Part shown: piece by piece, positions 16,420-24,420 of the stretch
Layout of the letters: every line of letters starts with the position of its first letter
Position numbering within the stretch: position 1 is the stretch's first letter
Assembly (NCBI GenBank): GCA_017502525.1
Contig: JAFVUV010000003.1
Coordinates: forward strand, 1 to 64,000
Length of the DNA: 64,000 nucleotides
Source: Clostridia bacterium
GTDB lineage: Bacteria; Bacillota; Clostridia; Christensenellales; Borkfalkiaceae
Direction of reading: 5' to 3'
Program-made: the position numbers and the translations under genes
Notes under the pieces: model-generated
The model's database searches: none
The model's input: the letters and a program-made list of their open reading frames with translations, nothing else
Told to the model about the DNA's origin: nothing

Positions 16420-17244
16420 ATGCAATCGGAATATAGGTTAGAATTATTAAAAAGAATAGAAGAAAACGAAAAAGCGGGGTTGTGGGATAAAGATATAGAA
16501 GACGACCCTGAAACAATTACTTTAACGCCGGATAAAATAGATTATTTAGGTGAAAAGTTTTCTACGCGGTTTTTTAATAAAATTGCTAATCGTGCAGCAA
16601 TAAACTATTATGAAAAACAAATTGAAAAAGGCGATTTCATTATAAAAGCAATAAACGGTATAGAGAATTTTCGTGCAGTAAAAGATTGTGGGGCAATAAT
16701 TACTTGTAATCATTTTAGCGCAAATGATAATTACGCTGTGTTTAGAGCGATTAGACCAGAACTTAAAAAGGGCGAAAATTTATATAAAGTCATAAGAGAA
16801 GGCAATTACACCAATTTTAAAGGTATATTCGGATTCTTTTTTCGCCATTGTAATACTTTACCACTTAGCAGTAATACTGAAACTATGAAAAAGTTTTTTA
16901 AGGCTGTTTCCGTAATATTGAAACGTGGTGGGAAGATTTTAATATATCCAGAACAAGCAATGTGGTGGAATTATCGCAAGCCTAGACCGATGAAAAACGG
17001 CGCATTTCGTTTGGCAGCAAAAAACAAATCGCCCATTTTGCCGTGTTTTATAACTATGGAAGATACCGATAACATTGATGTGGACGGATTTAAGATTCAA
17101 GCATATACTTTGTGGTTTTTGCCGGCTATTTATCCTAAAGATAATTTGAACGAAAAAGAAAACAGTCAATATTTAAAAGATGAAAATTACCTAGTCTGGA
17201 AAGAAGTTTACGAAAGGGAATATGGAATTCCTTTAACGTATTAA
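16420..17244 (+). CDS. PlsC-like 1-acylglycerol-phosphate acyltransferase family protein
   Basis: 274 residues. The catalytic HX4D motif is NHFSAND (H98, D103), and the later YPEQAMWWNYRKPRP is the glycerol-phosphate-binding EGT-like region, followed by PILPCFITMED. This is the lysophosphatidic acid acyltransferase superfamily, acting at the membrane on an acyl donor. It has a ~100-residue N-terminal extension before HX4D, longer than usual. It lies nine bases after the GT8 gene and ten before the next one. The acceptor is unknown and could be the glycolipid made by its neighbour. Confidence 0.8.
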   Translation: MQSEYRLELLKRIEENEKAGLWDKDIEDDPETITLTPDKIDYLGEKFSTRFFNKIANRAAINYYEKQIEKGDFIIKAINGIENFRAVKDCGAIITCNHFSANDNYAVFRAIRPELKKGENLYKVIREGNYTNFKGIFGFFFRHCNTLPLSSNTETMKKFFKAVSVILKRGGKILIYPEQAMWWNYRKPRPMKNGAFRLAAKNKSPILPCFITMEDTDNIDVDGFKIQAYTLWFLPAIYPKDNLNEKENSQYLKDENYLVWKEVYEREYGIPLTY

Positions 17245-17254
17245 GGGGCTTAAA

Positions 17255-17857
17255 ATGCTGTATTATTTAACTATTTTGATAGCAATGGCGGTAATATCTA
17301 TAGTGGATATAATATTTGCTATTCCGCTTTTTGGCTTTGACGCGTGGTACGTAATTATTGCAGTAACCATTTGTACGGTGTCTGTTATTATGATTGACGC
17401 GGTGTGTGCAACTTTAAGTAGGTGGATTTTTCCAAAAAAATGGTTTGGCATTGATAAAACTATTTTTTCCGCAGGTAAAAAAGAATGCCGTTTTTATGAA
17501 AAAATCGGAATTAAGAAATGGAAAGAAAAGGTACTTGAGCTTGGTGTGTTTGCAAACTTTAGAAAAAACAAGATAGCCGAACCAAATAATAACGAATATG
17601 TAGCAAGATATATTTATGAAGCAAATTGTGGTATTTTAGGGCATGCGTTAGGCGTCGTCTTTGGGTTTTTTATAATTTTAATATACCCGATAGAGTTTTG
17701 GTGGTGTTTTGGGTTGCCTGTTGCAATCGTAAACGCTGTGTTAAGTTCGTTGCCGTTATTTATTTTAAGATACAATTTGCCCAAATTACATACTCTTTAT
17801 AAATATAACAAAAGAAGAGAGCGAATAAATAATCAAAAAACAGAAAATCAAAAATAG
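17255..17857 (+). CDS. Membrane protein resembling CrtO-type acyltransferases
   Basis: 200 residues with two N-terminal helices, a central hydrophilic stretch and two C-terminal helices. The middle (FYEKIGIKKWKEKVLELG, then K-x-I-A-E, then RYIYEANCGILGHALG) resembles the glycosyl-diaponeurosporenoate acyltransferase (CrtO) family, with its WK, E and H residues. In staphyloxanthin synthesis that enzyme acylates a sugar. As third gene after a glycosyltransferase and a PlsC-like protein it fits acylation of a glycolipid. The family call is by eye. Confidence 0.6.
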   Translation: MLYYLTILIAMAVISIVDIIFAIPLFGFDAWYVIIAVTICTVSVIMIDAVCATLSRWIFPKKWFGIDKTIFSAGKKECRFYEKIGIKKWKEKVLELGVFANFRKNKIAEPNNNEYVARYIYEANCGILGHALGVVFGFFIILIYPIEFWWCFGLPVAIVNAVLSSLPLFILRYNLPKLHTLYKYNKRRERINNQKTENQK

Positions 17858-17875
17858 ACGTGTTAGATATAATAA

Positions 17876-17910
17876 TTTATCCCCGACGAAAAAAATTCGT
17901 CGGGGATAAA
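17876..17910 (+). terminator. Terminator hairpin after the GT8 operon
   Basis: TTTATCCCCGACGAA (17876-17890) and TTCGTCGGGGATAAA (17896-17910) form a perfect 15-bp stem with five-base loop, followed by CATTTTT. Confidence 0.8.
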
Positions 17911-17980
17911 CATTTTTATGGCTTTACAAAATTCAAGTTTTATTATATAATAAATATAATAAATAAAATTTTGGTGAAAT

Positions 17981-19057
17981 ATGAGATTTATTCATTGTGC
18001 GGACTTACATCTTGATTCAAAAATGGACTCGTTGCCGTCTGAAAAAGCAAAAATCCGTAGAGAAGAAGTTCTTTCAACGTTTGAAAGGCTTGCTGATTAT
18101 GCAAGTAAAATTAACGCTTCGGCCGTGATAATTGCCGGGGATATGTTTGATACGTCAAGAACAACCTTAAAAACTAGGGGTAGGGTTTTAGAAGCTATCA
18201 ATAAAAATTCTACCGTTGATTTTCTGTATTTATCTGGCAATCACGACGATGATAATTTTTTATCAGAATTAGAATTCTATCCTAGTAATTTTAAGGTTTT
18301 TAGCGAGGATTGGCAGTCGTTTACTTATGATAATACAGTCGTTAGTGGTGTTAAAATAAATTCTATAAACGTGTCTACCGTTTACGACACATTAAAGCTT
18401 GATGAAAACAAATTAAATATAGTAACTTTACACGGGCAAATAGCTGATTATAAAGGGGAAGAACACGCTGAAAAAATCAGTTTACCCAGGCTTAAAAATA
18501 AAAATATTGACTATCTTGCCTTGGGGCATATTCACGAGTATTCAAGTGGAAAACTTGACGAACGTGGCGTTTATGCCTATTCAGGTTGTCTTGAAGGGCG
18601 TGGCTTTGACGAAACTGGTGATAAAGGTTTTGTTCTTATTGAAGTTGAAGATAATAAGTTAAGTACGCAGTTTATAAAATTTTCTACTAGAAATTTATAT
18701 GAAATAGTTTTTAACGTCGAAAACAAAAATAGTTGGTCGGAAGCAAGGAGCGAATTAATTGATTATTTGCAAGTAAACTATAATCAAAACAGCTTAATAA
18801 AAGTTGTTCTTAAAGGTGGAAGAAAAACTGATTGTGATATAGATAAAGACGGTCTAATTAAAAGGCTAAACGATATATTTTTCTTTGCAAAAGTATATGA
18901 TAAAACTGAACTTTTAGTAACGCTAGAAGATTACGCGACAGATAAATCTGTACGTGGAGAGTTCGTGCGTTCGGTTTGGGAAAGCGACCTTTCAGCGGAA
19001 GAAAAAAGTAAAATTATTATGTGTGGATTAAATGCGTTAAAAGGGGAGGAAATTTAA
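17981..19057 (+). CDS. SbcD/YhaO-like metallophosphoesterase (DNA repair nuclease subunit)
   Basis: 358 residues. Calcineurin-like phosphoesterase motifs occur in order: DLHLD, GDMFDT, GNHDDD, LHGQ and GHIHEYS, giving a full two-metal site. The C-terminal ~130 residues match the capping region of Mre11/SbcD-type subunits. In Firmicutes the YhaO protein pairs with a YhaN ATPase and together they resemble an SbcCD-like DNA-end nuclease. The YhaN-like gene follows by two bases, which strongly supports this pair. Confidence 0.87.
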   Translation: MRFIHCADLHLDSKMDSLPSEKAKIRREEVLSTFERLADYASKINASAVIIAGDMFDTSRTTLKTRGRVLEAINKNSTVDFLYLSGNHDDDNFLSELEFYPSNFKVFSEDWQSFTYDNTVVSGVKINSINVSTVYDTLKLDENKLNIVTLHGQIADYKGEEHAEKISLPRLKNKNIDYLALGHIHEYSSGKLDERGVYAYSGCLEGRGFDETGDKGFVLIEVEDNKLSTQFIKFSTRNLYEIVFNVENKNSWSEARSELIDYLQVNYNQNSLIKVVLKGGRKTDCDIDKDGLIKRLNDIFFFAKVYDKTELLVTLEDYATDKSVRGEFVRSVWESDLSAEEKSKIIMCGLNALKGEEI

Positions 19058-19059
19058 TA

Positions 19060-21069
19060 ATGAAATTAGTTAAATGTTACGTTTCTTCTTTTGGAAAACT
19101 ACAGAATTTTACTTATGATTTTTGCGCTGAGTTAAATACTATAAAAGAAGATAATGGTTGGGGAAAATCAACTCTAGCGACTTTTATTAAGGCTATGTTT
19201 TACGGACTAAACGACAGCAAGCGTAGCGTTAGTGAAAACGAGCGTATAAAGTTTAGACCTTGGGGTGATAGTGGAAAGTTTGGCGGGTACGTTCAGTTTA
19301 TTTGGGGCGATAAAGAATATAAAATTGAGAGATATTTCGGTTCAAAAGAGTCTGAAGACACCGTGGCCCTTTATGACGTGGCAAGTGGTAAATTATTTAA
19401 GAATACCGATAATTTAGGCAAAAGGATTTTTGAGATTGACGAAGAAGGATTTTTGTCAACTACTTATTTTGCACAAAAAGATTTTCAAGCAAAAAGCAAC
19501 ACGAGTTTAACGGCAAAATTCAACTCAGTATGCGAAGTACAAGATACACAAGCTTATGATAAAGCCGTATTAAAACTTGAAGAAAAAGCCAAAACTTATA
19601 AATATCGTGGCGATAAAGGGTTGATTGCTGACGCAAAACGTGAAGTGTATTTTATTAACGACGAACTTGATAGGGCAAATCGCGCGGTGGCAACTGTTAA
19701 AACTTTAAAAGAAGAAGAGATAGAATTAAAGAAACAGGTGGAAGCACTGAAAGAGCGAACGAGTCAATTAACGCAAAGAGTAGTTGATGCGGGCAAAACT
19801 GAAGCTTTAGTTGTAAAAAAGCAAAGTTACGATAAACTCGTCAAAGAGAAGTTAACCATTGAACACAATATAAAAACCGCTGAAGATATATTTAACGGTA
19901 ACAAAATAACAGAGTTTGACGTTGAGATTAAAACGCAAGAACTACAAAAAATTCGTTCGCTAAGCGAAAGAGAAAACGCTTTAGAAAACGATATTAATTT
20001 ATTGAAAAATTCTCTTGAAAATAAATGCGAATCTTCAATCAATGCATCATCTATTTTGCTTTGCGTTTTTACCATGACCTTTTTAGTTGCGTCTATTATT
20101 TGTTTTATTGCAAAAGTTGGTGTGGTTGCATGGGTAACGCTAGGCGTTGCGGTAGTTTTATTATTTGCCTTTATATGCAAAACTTTTGTTTTTGATAAAA
20201 AATTAAAAAACACAAAATCACCGTATGGCGAAATGTTGATTATAAAATCGCAAGAGTTAGAAAAAATAAAACAAGAAAAAATTGATATTGAAAGGGGACT
20301 TAACGATTTTATAAATCTTTTTAATTTTGGTGAAAAGTTGGATTGTTTTACTGCGCTTAGTCATTTGTCAAAAATAGTTCGCGTATATAATGAACTTCAA
20401 AATAAAAAGGCTGAAATCGATAAAGAAATCAAGGAGATAGGTTGGAATAACGATTTGTCAGAAAATATTGAAAAAGTTGAAAATCTTGCCCAACTTAATG
20501 AAGAATTGAACGCAGTACAAATTGAATATTCAAAAATGACAGCGCAACTTTCAAATAAACGTTCTGCAATAAATATGCACGAGCAACTTGCAAACAGCTA
20601 TACTGAATTAGAAAGTAAAAAGGCTGAACTAACTCAAAAAATTGCGACTTACAATAATGAATATGATATTCTAACTAAAACGGTAAAATTCTTAAAGCAA
20701 GCTGATGAAAATCTTAAAATTAAATATAGGGCGCCTTTACAAGAAAGTTTGAAAAAATATTTTTCATACGTTGACAATGCGGAAAAAGACGTAAATATCG
20801 ACGTTGATTTAAAGGTAACCGTTGGCGAAAGAAGTGGTCAAAAAGCAACTGATTACTACAGTAAAGGCTATCAAAACCTCTTTGAAATTTGCAAACGCTT
20901 CGCATTAACGGATGTTCTTTTTACAGGCGAAAAACCATTTATGATTTTGGACGACCCTTTTTACAATCTTGACGACAAAAAGATTAAACAGGCGGTTGAA
21001 CTATTGAAAAAACTTTCGAAAGATTATCAAATTATATACTTAATTTGCCACGAAAGTAGGAGAGCGTGA
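19060..21069 (+). CDS. YhaN-like SMC/Rad50-type ATPase
   Basis: 669 residues. The N-terminal P-loop is NGWGKST (33-38 region), and the C-terminal Walker B is FMILDDPFYNLD, followed by the H-loop LICHES. Between them lie long coiled coils interrupted by two membrane-like hydrophobic segments (~345-390), typical of YhaN-type proteins. I start at ATG 19060, after AAGGGGAGGA. It partners the metallophosphoesterase upstream. Likely role: ATP-dependent handling of DNA ends, perhaps membrane-associated. Confidence 0.85.
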   Translation: MKLVKCYVSSFGKLQNFTYDFCAELNTIKEDNGWGKSTLATFIKAMFYGLNDSKRSVSENERIKFRPWGDSGKFGGYVQFIWGDKEYKIERYFGSKESEDTVALYDVASGKLFKNTDNLGKRIFEIDEEGFLSTTYFAQKDFQAKSNTSLTAKFNSVCEVQDTQAYDKAVLKLEEKAKTYKYRGDKGLIADAKREVYFINDELDRANRAVATVKTLKEEEIELKKQVEALKERTSQLTQRVVDAGKTEALVVKKQSYDKLVKEKLTIEHNIKTAEDIFNGNKITEFDVEIKTQELQKIRSLSERENALENDINLLKNSLENKCESSINASSILLCVFTMTFLVASIICFIAKVGVVAWVTLGVAVVLLFAFICKTFVFDKKLKNTKSPYGEMLIIKSQELEKIKQEKIDIERGLNDFINLFNFGEKLDCFTALSHLSKIVRVYNELQNKKAEIDKEIKEIGWNNDLSENIEKVENLAQLNEELNAVQIEYSKMTAQLSNKRSAINMHEQLANSYTELESKKAELTQKIATYNNEYDILTKTVKFLKQADENLKIKYRAPLQESLKKYFSYVDNAEKDVNIDVDLKVTVGERSGQKATDYYSKGYQNLFEICKRFALTDVLFTGEKPFMILDDPFYNLDDKKIKQAVELLKKLSKDYQIIYLICHESRRA

Positions 21070-21506
21070 TGGCGTATAAGTTGAATTTTGAATTAGTGCC
21101 GGACTCATGCTGGTATTCTAATTTGCGTTCTATTTTATCGAAAGCGCAATGGGATTATATAAAAAAAGAGGCAAAAGAGCAGGCTAACGGTCGTTGTATG
21201 ATTTGTGGTAAAAAGACGGTGCGTTTAGATGCTCACGAGCGCTGGAGTTACGACGAGAAAAACGCCGTTCAAAAACTTGAAGACGTGATTGCCGTGTGTA
21301 AAGATTGTCACAGCGTAATTCATATAGGTTTCACTCAATTAAAAGGTGATGAAGAGCGAGCTGAAAGGCATTTTATGAAGGTTAACGGGTGTAATTACGC
21401 CGAGTACAGAAAGGCGCTTGGGGAAGCGAATGAACTGCATAAACGTCATAATAAGATTTCCGAGTGGAAACTTGATTTATCCTATTTGAAAAAGTACACG
21501 GAATAA
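21069..21506 (+). CDS. HNH-endonuclease-like protein
   Basis: 145 residues. One zinc-binding pair is CMICGKK (CxxC) and the second is CKDCHSVIH; between them LDAHERWSYD fits the HNH core. The pattern resembles HNH nucleases, though the first H is shifted (AHERW). ATG 21069 overlaps the ATPase stop codon (TGATG), so it is translated with the SbcCD-like pair. It may act on the same DNA ends, or it may simply be a passenger. Nuclease activity is inferred. Confidence 0.65.
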   Translation: MAYKLNFELVPDSCWYSNLRSILSKAQWDYIKKEAKEQANGRCMICGKKTVRLDAHERWSYDEKNAVQKLEDVIAVCKDCHSVIHIGFTQLKGDEERAERHFMKVNGCNYAEYRKALGEANELHKRHNKISEWKLDLSYLKKYTE

Positions 21507-21511
21507 AAAAT

Positions 21512-21540
21512 AAAAGGCAAAAATTAAATTGCCTTTTTGT
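21512..21540 (+). terminator. Terminator after the HNH gene
   Basis: AAAAGGCAA (21512-21520) pairs with TTGCCTTTT (21529-21537), which runs into further T residues. Confidence 0.8.
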
Positions 21541-21605
21541 TTTGCTTGCGATAATAAAAATAATGTGTTAAAATCAACTTTGATTTTAACGATGGGGAAC
21601 TATTA

Positions 21606-22399
21606 ATGGAAATAATCAATGCGCATGCGCACATTTATCCTGATAAAATTGCCGTAAAAGCGACGGAAGCAATCGGTGCAATTACGATATTGAAATGGAA
21701 AAATCTGCGGGGACTGTACAAAAACTTATTGAAGATGGTAAAAGAATCGGGGTAACAAAATACGTTGTTCACTCGGTTGCGACCACGGCACACCAAGTCC
21801 GCTCAATTAATGAGTTTATTAAAAAGGAAATGTTCGAGCATAAAGAATTTATCGGTTTTATGACTTTGCATCAAGAACTTAGCCAAGAAGAAATTGAAAA
21901 AGAAGTTGCTTGGTGTATTGAAAACGGGTTTAAAGGGGTAAAACTTCATCCGGATTTTCAAAAGTTTTATATTGACGAGCCTAGAGCGGAAAAGTTTTAT
22001 CGTGCAATAGGGGATAAACTGCCTATTCTATTTCACATTGGCGACGATAGATACGATTTTTCTAGCCCTGAAAGGTTAGTTAGAATGGCAAAAAAATATC
22101 CGAAAACAACTTTTATTGCCGCACACTTCGGTGGATATCGTTGTTGGAACGTTGCGGATATGTACGTAGGATTAAACAACGTTTATTTTGACACTTGCTC
22201 GTCGTTACCGTTTATTAGCACTAAAAAAGCAAAGGAAATCATTGATAAATTAGGCGCGGATAGATTCTTTTTCGCAACTGATTTTCCAATGTGGGATGCT
22301 GTAAACGAGTATAAAAGATTTTTAGAAATAGATTTAACTGACGAGCAAAGAGAAATGATATTTTCAAAGAATTTAAGGAAATTATTAAAAATTGATTAA
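21606..22399 (+). pseudogene. Amidohydrolase-2 family protein split by a one-base frameshift
   Basis: ATG 21606 (GGGGAAC upstream) starts MEIINAHAHIYPDKIAVKAT, the metal-binding HxH start of an amidohydrolase. This frame ends at 21755. The rest of the protein continues in another frame from about 21680 (YDIEMEKSAG, then KYVVHSVATTAH, GVKLHPDFQKF, FIAAHFGG and FFATDFPMW) to the stop at 22399. One missing base near 21680 explains it. Joined, the protein would have ~264 residues with both histidine sites and the final Asp. It is either a recent pseudogene or a sequencing or assembly error. Substrate unknown. Confidence 0.8.
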
Positions 22400-22415
22400 T
22401 TTGCTTTTTTAATGC

Positions 22416-22444
22416 TTGACAAGTAAAAATCACGGTGTTATAAT
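22416..22444 (+). promoter_or_regulatory. Promoter P1 of the T-box operon
   Basis: TTGACA (22416-22421) and TATAAT (22439-22444), both exact consensus boxes, are 17 bases apart, directly ahead of the first T-box leader. Confidence 0.9.
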
Positions 22445-22454
22445 ATCACAAAAT

Positions 22455-22694
22455 TATATAAACGCGTCGAAGGAAACAGACGTTTTTGCGTAATACAGAG
22501 AGTTGACGGAAGGTGTGAGTCAATGCGGGCAAAATCGTTACTCATTCCTGAGCGGAAACGGCGAAAATTAGAGTAATCGTTTACGGTTAAGCACCGTTAA
22601 AAGCAAAAGAGAGATTGTTGATTTTTTAACAATAATTCGGGTGGTACCACGGCATTGTCGTCCCTAACTTTTCATTGAGTTAGGGCGTTTTTAT
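22455..22694 (+). promoter_or_regulatory. T-box leader 1 (tRNA-sensing riboswitch)
   Basis: The antiterminator T-box AATTCGGGTGGTACCACGG is at 22634-22652. The terminator stem is CCCTAACT (22662-22669) with AGTTAGGG (22678-22685), followed by T residues. Stem I shows the AG bulge CAGAGAG (22496-22502), a distal loop with GGTG, and a helix TTTTGC (22484-22489) with GCAAAA (22529-22534). The specifier then falls in TACTCATTCCTGAG; the best candidate is CTC at 22541-22543 (leucine), followed by a purine as usual. The specifier call is tentative. It is followed not by a gene but by a second promoter and T-box. Confidence 0.85.
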
Positions 22695-22741
22695 TTTATG
22701 GTAAAAAGCCGTTAAAATCTCACGAAAAACAACTCTTTTGC

Positions 22742-22770
22742 TTGACAACTTTTTGCGTATAATATATAAT
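22742..22770 (+). promoter_or_regulatory. Promoter P2 of the T-box operon
   Basis: TTGACA (22742-22747) and TATAAT (22765-22770) are 17 bases apart. They lie between the terminator of T-box 1 and the start of T-box 2, giving the operon a second independent promoter. Confidence 0.88.
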
Positions 22771-22784
22771 GTTTAAAGTATAAA

Positions 22785-23013
22785 TATTTATAGTACATGT
22801 TACGCACTGAAAAGCAGAGAAAGAACAATACCTATTATCTATTAGAGTTGTTCATGGTGATAATTGGTAAAATCGTAAGTTGTCGGTATTTAGTTGAGTA
22901 GTCGTTTACGGGGTGTCCCGTTATAGACTTAAGAGTGATTGCAAAATATAAAGCAATAATTCGGGTGGTACCGCGGTTATGAATCGTCCCTGACTTTCGT
23001 CGGGGTTTTATTT
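22785..23013 (+). promoter_or_regulatory. T-box leader 2 (tRNA-sensing riboswitch)
   Basis: The antiterminator sequence AATTCGGGTGGTACCGCGG is at 22958-22976. The terminator stem is CCCTGAC with GTCGGGG (from 22988), followed by TTTTATTTTT. Stem I has the AG-bulge-like TTAGAG, a distal loop with ATGGTGA, and a helix AATACC with GGTATT. The specifier is not clear to me; candidates are TTA (Leu), ATC (Ile) and GTC (Val), all branched-chain. It ends ~30 bases before the LeuA-like gene. Confidence 0.85.
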
Positions 23014-23042
23014 TTGTATGGGTTTTACCAAAAGGAGTATTT

Positions 23043-24419
23043 ATGAGAAAAATTACTGTTTCAGACGTTACGCTTAAAGCAGTAGAAGAAAAAGAATTGA
23101 ATTTGACCTTTAGAGAAAAGTTGGCTATCGCTGAAAAAATCGACGCTATCGGCGTTGATGCAATTGAATTGCCATTGCTTAGAGAATCTAAAGAAAACGA
23201 AGTGATTTATCGTACTATTGCGTCGTCAATCAAAAACGCAATGGTAAAAATTCCCGTTGGGGAGGGCGTTCAAAGTTTGAATTCCGTTTTGCAATGCGTA
23301 AAAGATGCAAAAAAAGTTTGTTTACAAGTGGTTTTGCCTATATCTACGTCACAAATGGAATATTTTTACCACGTGAAAGCACCCGCAATGATACAAAAAA
23401 TCGACCAAGCAATAAAGAGTGCAAAACAAGCTTGCGACTGCGTTGAATTCGTAGTATGCGACGCTTTTAGGGCAGAAGAAGGATTTTTGATTGAGAGCGT
23501 AAAAACAGCAGTTAACGCAGGTGCTTGTGCCGTTACTATTTGCGACGATGCGGGTGTCGCTTTCCCTGAAGATTTTGAAAAATCTATTAAAGAAATCAAA
23601 GACGTTTGTGACGTAAAAGTTTACGTTCAACCGTCTGATGAGTTAAATTTAGCTAGCGCGTGCGCTTTATCGGCAATAAAAGCAGGTGCGGACGGTGTTA
23701 AAACGACCTTAGCTGTTAAATATGTTTCGGCATCCGTTCTTGCAGACGTTATAAGAGCAAAAAAATACGATTTGGGTGTTGATTGTGCTATTGACGTAAC
23801 TAACGTTAAATCAATTTCTGACGCTATAAATTCAGTCGTTAACGGTGAAATTGAAAAAGAAGCAGAACAAAAAGTTGCAAAAGGCAATATTGACGGCAAC
23901 ACAAGCATCAAGGATATTTCTGAAATCATCAAGCAATTAGGTTATGAACTTTCCGATGCTGATTTAGGCAACGTGTATGAAGAGTTCAAAAAACTTTCTA
24001 CTAAAAAAGAAGTTATAGATATGAAAGAACTTGAAGCGCTTATCGCAAGCACGGCAATGCAAGTTCCGTCTACTTATCATTTAGTAAACTACGTAGTAAA
24101 CAGTGGAAACATTATTCCAGCTACCGCAAACGTTACACTTGAAAAAGATGGCGAGAAGTTTACGGGCGTTTCTACCGGCGATGGACCTATCGACGCGGCT
24201 TTTCATGCTATTGAACAAGTTATAGGCCATCATTATGAACTTGACGATTTCCAAGTTCACGCCGTAACTAAAGGTAGGGGTGCGGTTGGTTCTTCTATAA
24301 TTCGCTTGCGCGCAGATGGAAAACTTTATCCAGGCAACGGCGTTTCTACCGATATCGTCGGTGCGTGTATTAGAGCATACATAAACGCACTCAACAAGAT
24401 TGTTTACGAGGAAAACTAA
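23043..24419 (+). CDS. LeuA-like protein with lost catalytic motifs but intact regulatory domain
   Basis: 458 residues, homologous end to end with 2-isopropylmalate synthase. In that family DTTLRDGEQ carries a metal ligand and the catalytic Arg, and HxHND carries two metal ligands. Here the first reads DVTLKAVEEKELNLT and the second VYVQPSDELNLA, so Arg-Asp and both histidines are gone; the NGxGERxGN loop is also replaced. By contrast the C-terminal LeuA dimer/allosteric domain (~330-458; GDGPIDAAFHAIEQV, GRGAVGSS) is well preserved. It cannot be an ordinary synthase. A leucine-sensing regulatory partner is one hypothesis. First gene of the T-box operon; AAAGGAG precedes ATG. Confidence 0.85.
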   Translation: MRKITVSDVTLKAVEEKELNLTFREKLAIAEKIDAIGVDAIELPLLRESKENEVIYRTIASSIKNAMVKIPVGEGVQSLNSVLQCVKDAKKVCLQVVLPISTSQMEYFYHVKAPAMIQKIDQAIKSAKQACDCVEFVVCDAFRAEEGFLIESVKTAVNAGACAVTICDDAGVAFPEDFEKSIKEIKDVCDVKVYVQPSDELNLASACALSAIKAGADGVKTTLAVKYVSASVLADVIRAKKYDLGVDCAIDVTNVKSISDAINSVVNGEIEKEAEQKVAKGNIDGNTSIKDISEIIKQLGYELSDADLGNVYEEFKKLSTKKEVIDMKELEALIASTAMQVPSTYHLVNYVVNSGNIIPATANVTLEKDGEKFTGVSTGDGPIDAAFHAIEQVIGHHYELDDFQVHAVTKGRGAVGSSIIRLRADGKLYPGNGVSTDIVGACIRAYINALNKIVYEEN

Positions 24420-24420
24420 T

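Noticed and set aside
22529..22538. AAAATCGT, shared by both T-box stem I regions, as an isoleucine (ATC) specifier
   Set aside because: In T-box 1 the GCAAAA part pairs with TTTTGC on the 5' side, so it is helical and the specifier should lie further 3'. For T-box 2 I could not exclude it.
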